Part shown: one piece after another, positions 52,068 to 63,673 of the stretch | Layout: each line of letters starts with the position of its first letter | Numbering within the stretch: the stretch's first letter is position 1 | Assembly: GCA_958299035.1 (NCBI GenBank) | Contig: CATQJL010000326.1 | Location: forward strand, 1,998,232-2,062,231 | Length of the DNA: 64,000 bases | DNA from: Cylicocyclus nassatus | Taxonomy: Eukaryota; Nematoda; Chromadorea; Rhabditida; Strongylidae | Direction of reading: 5' to 3' | Translations under genes and position numbers: made by a program | Notes under the pieces: model-generated | What the model was told of the DNA's origin: nothing | What the model saw: only the letters and a program-made list of their open reading frames with translations | Database searches by the model: none

Positions 52068-52431
52068 TTAAAGGCAGCGTCCAGGCAAGTCTGGACCTAT
52101 GGGTATTTTACATGGAAAGTACTTTTGGGGCCCTAACTAAGCCATTACCCAACCGGCAGCTCAAGTAGTGCTCTGACGCCTGAGATATTCTGCTCGAAAC
52201 CGGACCCCGCGACCGTGTTTCGCATGGATTCATGGCGCAAAGCGTGGATCCTGGCGCGAAACTGCCATGAATCCATGCGAATACGTTCGCGGGGGGTCTG
52301 TTTCGAGGGGAATATCTTCGCATTAGAGCACTACCTGAACTGCTGCTTCGGCAGTGCCTTAGTTAGGGCCCCAAAAATACTTTCCATGTAAAAGCCCCAT
52401 AGGTCCAGATCTGCCTGGAAGCTGCCTTTAA
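52068..52431. mobile_element. Fold-back element, near-complete palindrome
   Basis: Almost the entire 364 bp folds on itself: outer TTAAAGGCAGC (left) and GCTGCCTTTAA (right), inner CATGGAAAGTA and GGGGCCCTAACTAAG matched on both sides, meeting near a GGATTCATGGCG core. No ORF. It abuts the second tandem array. Confidence 0.85.
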
Positions 52432-52465
52432 TTAGGGCTAATTACAGTATGCCGCGATCGGGGGG

Positions 52466-52660
52466 CTCCGGCGCACAAAATCGGGGGGCTCCGGAGCAGA
52501 AAATGGGAGGTATCCGGAGCAGAAATGGGAGGGCTCCGGAGCAGAAAATGGGAGGTATCCGGAGCAGAAAATGGGAGGTATCCGGAGCAGAAAATGGGAG
52601 GTATCCGGAGCAGAAATGGGAGGTATCCGGAGCAGAAAATGGGAGGGCTCCGCCGGACAA
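52466..52660 (+). repeat. Second array of the 22-23-bp unit, about 8 copies
   Basis: Same CCGGAGCAGAAAATGGGAGG unit and same orientation as the array at 49317-49553. It starts with a degenerate copy (GGCGCACAAAATCGGGGGGC). Confidence 0.95.
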
Positions 52661-52735
52661 ATGGGAGACCCACCGCTGGGGATACGCCGCGACCCTGCCA
52701 CTTCTCCGGCGGAGGGGTCCGATCCGCTGTCTGAG

Positions 52736-55394
52736 CATGAAGATGTGATGTAAAAAGGTAAATAGAAGTGGCGGACGCAGGATTTCCGTCCTGGGAGAGG
52801 GAGGGGGGGGGGGGGCAGAAATCTTTTCAAATGAAGGTGCGCGGCATCAGACACGCACGCGGCAGCCATGCCCCGGAAAAATTTTTTTTTACAAGACTGA
52901 TTTGGAGTTTTGAAAAAAAAATCACTACTATTGTTTACAAAATCAAACAAGTCACTTGCACATTTAGCCAATGTAAGCAAATTTCAAAAATTTTGCGACA
53001 CGGCGGGGGGGGGGGGGAGGGGGCTCTGCCCTCCACTGGTAAATAGTAATCAGAGCAAAGATTTTGATTTGATCAAGAAAAATGTGGTAGATTAGGGCAG
53101 TCCTGGTTATGCGGAGAAATAGTGTGTTATCCGCAGTCGTCCTCTGCTTAAACTCTTGTGCCAATGACGCAGTAGTAGCGAATTACAATGCTTCCAACTC
53201 AAGACGTGCACACAGACAGCTGAGCAGATTTTTCTTCACTCCCAAAATTCCATTTTGACCAGGCAATATGTTTTTTGTCTTTCTCAAAAGTTCATTGCAG
53301 GGAGGGTTAGGAAAAACTAGCCGAAAATCGAGCAAGCAATCGCCAGTGCGCGTATAAAGTGCTGGGAATTATCAGGAATGTTCAAGAATCAGCGTGACTC
53401 AGAATATCGGCTACCTGTGTTTTCTCGGATAGTGCTACTGAGTGATGAGTAACAACGAAAGCTGGCCGCATTTCGTCTTCCCCCTCCGCAACTCCGCCCC
53501 TGCGATTCCCTGCCCAGTTCAGCTGGCCTATCTCATTAATACAACATTTCGCTGCTGGTTTCTACTGTCCAGTGATTTTACTCGATCCACTACTGAAGCC
53601 GAATGGGACGGCGTATTGTCTGGCGAGATGATGGTGGTCCTAGGTAAGTCTGAAAGTTCCGAATTTCACTGCAAAGTCGACAACCGGTTATAGAATAAAA
53701 CAACAACAACAACCGGTTATATGTGTGAGCTTCACTGTCCTGATTGTGCAACAACAGTATTTTTCCTCTAAATCTTGCAGTGCTTTTTCTCGACAGAATT
53801 AGCTCTATAAAGTAGCCAAAAACAGTTTGAACATGCTTGATAGCTAATTTTGACCAAGTCGTCAGAGAATAACTGCTGAACTTTTAGTTCAGTGCAAGAA
53901 TTGTGCTTGCAAGTGATACAATAGTACGCATGATAAAGAATTATACAGAATGTAAGAAACTGAGCTGAGCGATTTTGCAGCAACATCTTAACTGCATAGC
54001 AGAAATTTTCCATTCAAGTTGATTTGGCAAGGCAGAAGGATTAGCTGCAAGTATTTTATCAAACTCAACAATATTATCATATGGTTGCAAGGCTGTCCAT
54101 ACTCTTCGTGCCCTACCCTCTCCGAGATTTTATGTACCAGCAAAGATATTGTAGTGGAGCGATTTTTATCGAGATTCACATATGTTTGATGTACCAAAGG
54201 AAATCATCAAAGCTGGGATTCAGCTTGCATTGTAATAATTCGAAAAGATAGTAGTACGAATATGGTCGCTTCGCCCTCTTTGTTATTCCAAAATCTCCGA
54301 GTGATCTCGATAATTTTTCTCTGACCAATTTTCTAAAAACTTTCCACTTGAGAAATGTTCCTCTTGGAAGCTTTCTTCGTATGGCTTCACATGAGATTGT
54401 AAGAAAAATACCTTTGATTGCAAAGAAAAGGACTATGTGAGTTATGTCCAAATTGGACTTTAGTTGATTGCCAGGTCTTGAGGGTTGTTCTGGATGCTAA
54501 GAATCAAGAGGGAAAAATCTGTAATTGCTTGTGCATATTCATCCTATTGAACGCACAACTTATATCAACCATTTTTTTTGTTACTGGTGTACCAATATTG
54601 CGAAAACTCAAAATATTAAGCGAATAGCGGGCTCAGTGTCATAGATAGTTCCCAGTTTTACGACAGCAGCGGTTCCTTCAAAGTTTGGCCTGAGCGTTGG
54701 AACGAAACCTGAGGTGTAAAAAATTGAAAAAATAATGATGGAGTGCTCTTCACAGCAGTATTTTCTGTTTGACGGCGATTTCAAGAATGAGCTGAGGTGG
54801 TGCTATTGTGCGACTGAATAAGTAGACGCCTAAGGTACATGAGAAATCTAAACTGGGACTAAATACTGAATATTGCGTACTAATATTTCCGTACCACGCA
54901 AAAAAGTCTAGTCTGCACCTGTGTCCTGCATTCCAGTGTAGCTCAGGAATGCAGATGAATCACCGCCGGAGTACTAGAAAACACCATAGTACCTGAACGA
55001 CTTGTCATTCATTTTGCTTTGTTTTTTCACAATGATGTCATATCCTTGTAGTTATTGATTGTTTGTTGATTTGTCTGGAAGGGCGCAACAGTTGCGCGCT
55101 GAGCTCACGGCGGTCAGCCGAGCATCAATCAAGTGAACGTTGCTGAATGAACGATGTTGTACTACATAGCCGGTGCAACTATTTTTCCAGAAGATTTTTT
55201 GGAACTGAAAATTATCTTACCTTTCCCATCTCCTCCAGTCACTGCTTCAGAAACTCTTCATGATCTCTAAAGAAGTCAGAGAAATTCAAGAATCTGCATA
55301 CATAGCAAAATGATATTTTAGAACTGCTTTTTTACATTCAAAAGTCACAAAAATGTTTTCCTTATATTTTCTCCTGACACGATTTCCCTTTCAG
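52736..55394. other. Intergenic with repeat copies, no supported gene
   Basis: Contains a reverse copy of the dispersed repeat (52859-53015). Open stretches at 53442-53693 (+) and 53988-54451 (-) have no clear splice partners. A short direct duplication of CAACCGGTTATA occurs around 53680-53720. Confidence 0.5.
52859..53015 (-). repeat. Dispersed repeat copy C (inverted)
   Basis: Reverse complement carries GTCGCAAAATTTTTGAAA, CTTACAT, AATGTGCAAGTG and CAGTCTTGTAAAAAA in the same order as 8920-9095. G runs lie nearby (52802-52818 and next to the 53015 end). Confidence 0.7.
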
Positions 55395-57955
55395 AAATAC
55401 TTTGGAATGGGCACCACCGCTTATGGTAGTAGCCGTTGTGACATTATTCGCATCGACTTTGGATCTAATGGCAGATTTCCTTGTTTGTAGTAGGTCAGTC
55501 TTCTTGATATCTTTATTGACTCTGCCTTAACCAATGGACAAAATTCCAATCTCTTAATCACCGTGTTTTCAGGATCGCTGAATTTCTGGGCAACTTCCAT
55601 AGCAAGATAGCCATCGAGGCCGCCTATGGCTACTTCTTTTTCACCGGCGTTTCCATATTCGTGTATATCTTCGAAATGGTAGATGTCTGTCAAACACTGA
55701 AGTATGAGGAGGAGAATGTCTTCTTCGCACGATTAGCAAAGAGTCTCGTTTTGGCGCTTGAAGAGGTTGGGTTTTCAAATATCCTATTCAGTCACTCAGT
55801 TCACGTCTGTCGACCCTGCTGACGCGTTCATGACGACGCAAGAATTTCCTCCCCTGCAAATGCTTGTTAGTGGGGGCGATGAGCGATGTGTGAGAGAGCC
55901 ATCGTTCCACAATTCGTTTATCACACTGAGGGCGAGTAGCTGACGAGTTTCTTGCATGCACATTGTTTACTGAGACTGATGTACTGTTTTGCTTTTTCGA
56001 ACGTAGGAGAAGCTTTATGATATTTGAGATCTTCAGCGGGAGTGTGTATGCTGTGGATCTGCCCTCAACAGCGAACAACATACTGCTTGACTTTTTACGT
56101 TGTCCGTTGTCAAAAAAGAAGCTTCGATATTAACCTCTGGTTTTTGACAATATTTCAAACTTTCTGAACAATGTAGAGTTGTTTTCAACAGTGTATAAAC
56201 AAGTATTGCCTAGGTGATACTAGGTGAACAGAGCTAGCCTACTGATTTTGCGGTCTTGAGAGCTTTTTGAACTCATACATGGGTTGCTTTGATGTCTTTC
56301 GTCAAACTTTGAGTATCATTCTGTAGAGCAGGCTTTGATTCTGATTCACGGCATGCGGCATTTTCTATCTCTCTTTACTAGTGTAGCATTACGGTAGGAA
56401 CTTCGAAAAAGGTCTTAGACTAGTAAGGGTCATATTTTACCTCAGAAAAAAAAAACCAAACTAGCCAGAAGCTTATACTAGGCTGATCAGAGTCCCTGAT
56501 TTGGATATGGAATTTCCACTTTGCTGTGACGCTTCTTTCCTAACAACAAGTTATCCCAGGTAAACCGTAAGCTGTTCCCAACATTTGTCAGAAATAAGAT
56601 TATACCGTCAAAAAAGCTGAAAATACTCGTATAATGTTGGTGGGAAAGCAGCATGCTTGAAAAGCCTAGTACACAACTTTGCAGATTTTTTGAAAAAAAA
56701 ATTGTCGGACGTCTATTTCACAAGGTGCTGTATGCTGGAGGGTCTTACCGTAATCCTACAGTAACGAAAAGCGACCGGTGATTCGTTCCATACTGCAAAT
56801 TTAAGTTGAACCCAGTACTACAGAATGGTGCCCAAAGATAGGCGAGGGACAACGAAGCCAGAGAGTTATCAACAGTAATTAAACAATGTGTACATTATTT
56901 TGGGAAGCCTTGCATATTAAAGCGGGGCAATATAACCTTGCGCTGTCAAGAGACTTCAAAACTCGCAGTTTCCGCTTTATAAATAAAAGAGAAAATAAAA
57001 TACTATAATCAATGATACATGAGTTTTGCAGGTGCCTTTGCCTTCGCTGATGAACGTGCTCTTCACCCATGAACCGCGACTTTCTCTCGCTGGTCCAGTG
57101 TTCTTCTCTTCGTGCATAAAGCTCGTCGCTCTATGCTGGGGTTTGGTGAAGTTCACGAAGCTGCGCTTTTTTTGGCCGTGTCTTCCGCTTAACCCGAAGC
57201 ACGATACACGGTAGGATTTGATTCAAACACACCTGCTTGCAAGACATTCGTAAGAGCAAATCTGAAAAACTAACGTTATGTAGTATAATCCAACACGTTA
57301 TTATTTAATAGAGATCAAAAAGTAGCTTGCTTTTCTTGCTTCCTCAGATTTTCAAAAACAAAGTTCCGACTAAATTTGTTCAGTAGAGCTGTGCAAGCAT
57401 ATCTATACGAAAAAGTATAGTAGTACACACTGTTAGCAGCTGCTGAGTGCGTTCTTGCAAAAAATAGTAGTCATTCGAGAGCTATTCTTTTCCCTTGTTT
57501 TCGTCAGAACTAATAACTCGATCAGCTATGCATGCACTTAATAGAGGGCGGATGAGAGCCTGCTTACGATGAAAGGGCAGCTCTGACAAAATTCCGGACC
57601 AAATTTTTGATCTCCTAATAAGTTCTCTACGGAAAGATCGCAGAATGTATGGGGTGTATTGTATCGAACATCGTATGTTTTGGCTAGAACTTTGGTTCAG
57701 TTAATCATGCTACCTTCGCGCAATTTGGTATATCTTTTGATATCTTCTGATCTCACTGCCTTTGACAACATCCTGTGCTATGCACGGCTAGTTACCAGTA
57801 ACGATCTTTCTGAAGGTTTCAAGGAAACCGGCTATACCTGCATGGAACACTTCATGAAAATTTCTCTCACGGAATTTGCGGGACGAAAGTGCTTGATCCC
57901 GGACAGCAAAAACAGAGTAATGTTGTTTGGAATCGTGTGCGGTCCAGTTCACTGA
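55395..57955 (+). CDS. Multi-pass membrane protein, unknown, 5' part missing
   Basis: Exons 55395-55493, 55573-55765, 57032-57210 and 57799-57955 join in phase; the stop is at 57955, with a possible donor at 57916. The first exon begins with one base of a split codon, so a 5' exon exists that I did not find. The sequence contains hydrophobic helices (PLMVVAVVTLFASTLDLMA, AYGYFFFTGVSIFVYIFEM, GPVFFSSCIKLVALCWGL) and a polar loop (KYEEENVFFARLAKSL). The last exon is Cys-bearing (GYTCMEHFMKISLTEFAGRK). Not recognised; a nematode-type integral membrane protein. The last exon is less certain than the first three. Confidence 0.55.
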
Positions 57956-58299
57956 CGACAATGGCGTTTCTTATCTGTCCACATGGAGCCAAAAATCTTT
58001 TTGTTTGTCAAGATTTACGGCACATCTGCGGATTGTGTTGTTACGAATGTGCTGAGAACAAAAAGCCATGCAGATTCAAGCCTAAAGTCACACCTCATTC
58101 AATAGTCACGTTTAAAGGACAATTTCTGGTTAGAGAATCAACGTGCATGGTCCCTGCTACGTGTTCAGATTCACTCGCTTTACGATTGAAACTTATTCAC
58201 ACAGTAGTTTATTGAATGATTTCCATATCTGACGTTGAATATAGGAATGTGAACAAAGTTAGGCCAGTTGTGCTCAAACAAAATACGCCAGTCATACCG

Positions 58300-58500
58300 A
58301 AGGGTGGGGGGGGGGGGGCAGGACCCGAGAATGGGTCGCGAAATTTTTGAAAGTCACTTACATACGTTACAAAATGTGCCAGTGATATGTCTGTACTTGT
58401 AAATATTAGGCTGGCGGACATTCTGTTGAACTTTTATTTTTATTTCTTAAAAATCTAAGAAACTTTCAAAAATTCTTATGTTTGAGGATGACGGGGTGCA
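58300..58500 (+). repeat. Dispersed repeat copy B (partial)
   Basis: G run (58306-58317), then GAATGGGTCGCGAAATTTTT, ACTTACATACGTTACAAAAT and GTACTTGTAAATA as in copy A; the end diverges. Confidence 0.7.
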
Positions 58501-59261
58501 AAAGTCTACCCGCCGTTACTGTCAGATTCGCAATTCGCGTGCAAAACACCCACTTTATCGGTGAAAGTACTTTTTATGGACATTTTCAGTACTGGCAATC
58601 TTCAGGGGATAGGAAAAAGACCGGGCGATGTCGTATACGGGCAATAGGCCCATAGTTCTTAGCGAATGTAGGGGGGATGGCGGCGCAATCATGTCCGCAC
58701 ACGATCACGTGAGCTACATATAGAAAAAACAAAAAGTAAAGAAGACAAGGACCAAAAACTATATGGAAAAGTATTGATTAAAAATAAACATGTCGCGCCG
58801 TGCCAGCGCACATTCGCATTCTAACATGAAGGACAATTTTTAAATATTTACAAAAACTATTTCCAATCTCACCGTAAGAAATCTTACACGATGCACACAA
58901 GAAGAAAAATTTTTGACTAATTTTTAAAAATTTTTTCCATCCCTTGTTTTTGGCGTGCTAGCGTCAGCAAAGTGCTGCCATAATTGAGACGATGAGAAAA
59001 TATGTTCTAAAGAAATTATGGGAGAGAAAAAACACAATTGAACGCAAAGAAAAAATCAAAGAAAAAATGACAATTTTGAGTGTGCTCATATAGTTGTCGT
59101 AAATTTGCAAGCGATTTCTGCATCTACGGCATCAGTCATATTGTTGTGTACCCCTGCCATGGCCTGGATAGGGAGCAACTTTCAAGAATCTAGAGGACTT
59201 ATGGAATTTTTCAGAATTTTACAAAAAAGTGTAACAGAAATTATCCGCTAACCTAATACCT

Positions 59262-59330
59262 AACAATTTTTAAATTTTGAAAATTCATCCAGCCTTATAA
59301 AAAAATTTTCGGAGGCGATGCATACATATA
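59262..59330 (+). repeat. Dispersed repeat copy D (3' end only)
   Basis: CATCCAGCCTTATAAAAAAA followed by TTTTCGGAGGCGATG matches the 3' part of copy A. Confidence 0.6.
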
Positions 59331-62300
59331 AATTTTGTAATATGTGTATTTCAGAGAGAATGTTCGGCGATGCTTTACGCTGAATCTCTATCGCTGCACG
59401 ATGATCGTCGTGAACATCTGCCACATATTAGCTATATACATCGTCATATCAAACATAATAGCGAGTAGGAACGGTGGACGCCCAATCGTCGTCAAGGATG
59501 AGCCAGCTTAAAATTTCTTCAGTATGATATTGTAAAGTGTTCCAGTTGCGAAATTGTTGTCAACGAATACTTGCTGTAGGTTGAATTATTTAGCTTATAT
59601 TAAGTCTGGATGGGTAATATCATGTACAGGTAATGTATGTATTTTATCTGATCAAACATTTCGTTTTGCTGGACCTCGGTTAAACCATTGCTGTCCAGTC
59701 TTATCTTTCTGCTGATGTAGGGAGCTCTGAAAATTGACATATGATGCTTAGGGATTACCTTAGAGGAAGAGGAAGAACGAAGTTTGCGTGTGCATGGCTT
59801 CTTAAAAATTGCGATTTTTTAAGCTGTCGTGTGTTATCAGAAATTGAGGCTACTATTAAGTATTAGGCTTTGGAATTTGAAATAAAAGGACATAATGAAA
59901 AGATTTACTGCAAGTGTGCATTTGTACTTATGGGTAAGAGTATTTGTTCTTCGTCAGAGCTGTATCTGGCCGCATTGGTCTGATATGGGACTAGGTAAGT
60001 CAAATGCTCCTTATCCTGTTGATTTGCATTACATCTTCAAGAATAACGTCCTTGGTTTGCCTACAGAAGCGAATTCTACGCTGAGCAAAAAATCAGATCA
60101 TAAGGTAATGTTGTGGAAACTTGTAGAAACACATTGTAAAAGAAATAGCGAAAATGATTCACTACAAAAGTCAAAATAGGTAATTTCGTAAAAATTTTGA
60201 GAACTTGGTGATACCTAGAGGAAACAAGTAACAATTTTAATTAGAATAAAGATGTGTCGCTTGAGCACAAGTTTGCAAAGCCCATGTTTTTTTGGAGCCT
60301 GAATCAAGCTAAAATTTTTTTTTACCATTTAGTTTTTAAGACACATAAATTTCAAGTTCGTAGATGAAAGCTAGCCTATTCTTCATAGGGGCACTCACGC
60401 GCATCGTAGATGCTCCTTACGGTAGTTCATAGGTAAACTGCGATCGGGCATACTGACAATAAATCGGGATCTGATATTACAAGCTGTTCGCGAATGGTCT
60501 GAAGGATCTGCCAAAGGTTCAGGTAGAACAGTTTTGAGCGGAACATGCAGAAATTGTCTCTGTACGTCGGCATTAAAAAGCGGACCTGCCACCCATTTGA
60601 ATTACTCCTAACTCAGTCTTCCCAAGAGTGCTGCTCCATTTTTTGTAGAAAAAAACCCCAAACATGTTTCATGACTGCTGCTTTTGATTTTATCTATCCA
60701 GAAAACTTATAGCGTTTCTTTTTGAACAAAATATGAGCACATGCTAATAGTAAGGATTCTGAAAGTGGTCGAATTTATTGGGAGCAGTCTTTGGCTGTTT
60801 GACATAATACAGTTTTCGCAGAATGTAATGGATATATTAACAATGCCTGCACAAAATAAGGCTGTCAAATTACCAGGTAGGCATTTTTAGAAAACTCGTC
60901 TCTCGAATTTCTGCACTTCAATATCGCTGAGCAAATGCAGCTGAAGAAATTTTTTCTGGAAATCATCCTTTCGTGACAATTTAGTGATTTTGTACTTGAG
61001 ATGATAGGGTGGAGAGCCTTTATCTATATAGAAAGAATCGTTGTGCCTATTCGAAAAAGCGAAGTTGCAGTAAACTGCGCGGTTCCCTCAGCGAACGTGC
61101 TTGCAAATCTAGCACCTTCAGGATTGATGGTTCAGGAGTCAAGTGCAAAGACATCTCAATGAGTCAAATTTTGGCCTACAAAAAATTCACCATGTATTCC
61201 TGCTGTTCTGTCGAGCGGAGACCAGTAAACAAGCATAGCATCTCTCTGAGCCATTGTCTGAATACGAGAAGCAGACTGTGTTTTGGTGGAGCAGCCAGTT
61301 CGTGTGAACTAGTTGTCATCGGTTCTCCAATTTCTCACCTAAACATCTCGCAAAAACACCCATAGCCTAGCAGCAACTGACTTGCCAATACTTTCCAAAA
61401 AGGGTGCTGCTTCAGTGTGTAATTTTTCATACAGTTTTTGCGTACCAAAAGCCTATACATACCAGTGCTCGTTTGCAATTCATTAAATTAAGGAGAGCCT
61501 CAGCCAGTGGCTTTTCTGCGTCGATCACCAATTCAATTAGTGGAAACAGCGAGAATCCATCATTTCTTCGCATCTCGGTTACTAGTTCGATCTTCTTTCA
61601 ACGCAAACAATCTTCGCTCTTTGAAATTAATGGCAAATGCAGAATTTCCGAAAAGCATGACGTTCTGTTTCTGTGCGCTCTTCAACTTTTTAGCAACACA
61701 GTCTTTCTTGCTTTTCATCCGCATCTGCACCCATGAGTTCCTTCCTTTTCTAACTACGTAACGTTCATGATTAGACATCGTTTGTCCTATGGTCTCCTCA
61801 AAGGACGCACTATTAAGCAATCAGAACATCTATGAGAGCAAAAAAGAAAAGACCTAATTCTTTCTCCTTCTTAGAAAATCTCTCAGCTCATTAAATGCTA
61901 CAAATGGTTTACTGTAAGGGCCCTGATTTCCCCAATATGATTCCTATAATTTGAGAGTGGCCTTGTCTTTCGCCACAGCTTTAACAAAATCACTGGATTA
62001 TTAACTCTATTAGGCCAACTTCTGAATAATCTGAATTTTTCTCAGCGAAGTCGAAGTTTTTCCTTCCTGAATAAACAAATCACCCTCTGTCTTCTCTTGC
62101 TCTTCTTCTTGCATTATGATGCCTCAAGTTTGTTTTGATCCTCCGTAGAAACTCAGATTTTCCCACTTATCTAGTAAGTCTTCCATAAATTCTTTGCAAC
62201 CTTCCTTGAAGACCAACGTCTTGCCTGCTCGCCATTTGCAAACGCATGACAAATGATTGTGGGAAATCTGATTGGATTTGTAGAAAAGAAAACCGATTGC

Positions 62301-63404
62301 TATTTGGGTTTTTGTCATACCATTTCTTTCGAGGTTATCAGCTGCAAAATTTCGAGTGCTGAACATGGGCACAAGCAGCAACTACAGCCGAAAATCAAAG
62401 CTGTGGTAAAGACTAACCAGAACTTCCTCGATTAGTTCTTTTTGGGAGCCTAGCTATGGCTCTGCCCGATTTTCCGGAAAATCTAAGCGCATATTTTATA
62501 ATCAGCTAGGAATTTTGTCAAACTGAAAGGTGGGGCGGTCTCTCTAATTAAGCAGCACTTTTGGCGGAATACATATTAGGTGAATAAGAAAGTAGTAGGA
62601 AAAAATTCATTGCTGGATGCTCAAAAGCTAATAAATGTAGAACTAGGTATAGCTACTAGAGTTTGCTATGAATATGGTACAAAATTGCTATCCACACGGT
62701 CTTTGTTCTGCAGATCGTTTCTTTCCGCTAATGACATTCCACACTTGCCTATCTCAATGGTATCCACTTGTCGAGTTTGGAAATATTCGACCAGACCTCA
62801 ACCTGATGAATTATTATGATGAAGCTAATATCGCATAGCCCAGCCCCATACGCTTGTCTCCTTGTCGTCAATCCGTTTAATTTGCATACTATTAGATTAT
62901 TACACAGCATATGTAAGAAGAGAAGGCGCTCATTAACTAAATTGGCTTCGTCGCTTCTGTTTGAGATCTCAGATGTTGCATAACCAATATATTGGTTGCG
63001 AAGCTCAGCTGAATCGAGTTAGTGTTTGAAGGAAGTCTTATCTCATAAAATTCGGATTTCGCCTTCAAATGTTCTTGAACAAAGAACTTCGCACTTTTAC
63101 TGAAGCACCGGCTTTTGATGAACTGCCAGTTTCGTTCTGTTTTCCAGGTCCTAAGGGGCATATGCTTAGTGCATGAGGTTTTTACAGCACTGAGCATTTT
63201 CATGAATGGATCCAGAACGCTTTATTTTGAGCAACACCCACTTGTTTCAGGCAGAATATTGCTCTCTAAGCTTTAATCCTTCTCCTTAATTGTTTAATTC
63301 CTAGCATAGATTGCAGTCTTGAAGCGAACTTTTTGCAAATGTTTTAAACAGCATTAGAATTTCAGTTTGGGAAAGACATTGTACAAGTGACTACTTTGAC
63401 GCAT

Positions 63405-63673
63405 CTAATTTGCAGAAGAAGCAACTGAAGTAAGTGCTGCTAAAAGCGTGAGATTCCCACTATTTCCTTCGTCAGCACGAATCAGCCGCTTACTCATGGG
63501 AACGATCTCACAAGCTTCATTCTTTTTCTTCGAAATGCTGGCATCAATCTAATGACAAAAATGGATGTTTGAGCAGTATAGAAGTGAAAAGCAACTCTGA
63601 CTAGACACGCTTTCGTTGTAATTTCTTCAATGATCTTATCCCAATATTCATAAATTTTTCGGTAAGTCAACAT
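63405..63673 (-). CDS. Possible small two-exon gene, unknown
   Basis: ATG at 63673, exon 63602-63673 (MLTYRKIYEYWDKIIEEITT), a 53-bp intron (CTA|gtcaga ... cattag|ATT), exon 63405-63548 ending at TAG; 71 aa in phase. Charged, helical composition with a KKKNEACEIVPMSKRL segment. Not recognised. It could also be the last exons of a larger minus-strand gene beyond the window edge, although an in-frame stop lies just 5' of the ATG. Confidence 0.3.

Larger units (their letters stand above)
49049..52735. mobile_element. 3.7-kb composite element, CTCAGACA termini, paired subterminal repeat arrays, CTR9 cargo
   Basis: Left end 49049-49105 and right end 52685-52735 are inverted copies (CTCAGACA, then GATCGGACCCCTCCGCCGGA; a TGCCAGGGTCGC-like stretch inside). 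The dinucleotide CA lies on both flanks. Arrays of a 22-23-bp unit sit near both ends (49317-49553, 52466-52660) in the same orientation. Between them are two fold-back elements and a CTR9 gene fragment. No transposase seen. Could instead be two separate repeat-array insertions in opposite orientation; the matching dinucleotides and the symmetric layout favour one element. Confidence 0.6.
57956..63404. other. Intergenic or unrecognised, 5.4 kb
   Basis: AT-rich. Holds repeat copies at 58300-58500 and 59262-59330. Open stretches at 59895-60179 (+), 60395-60592 (-), 61009-61365 (+), 61560-61820 (-), 62124-62381 (-) and 62937-63203 (-) have no recognisable domains and no convincing splice chain. 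The two last could belong to a diverged minus-strand gene. Confidence 0.45.

Noticed and set aside
52438..52980. 180-aa minus-strand ORF over the second array
   Set aside because: Same tandem-unit artefact joined to non-coding repeat sequence.
62124..63203. Minus-strand open stretches as exons of one gene
   Set aside because: No consistent donor/acceptor chain and no recognisable domain.
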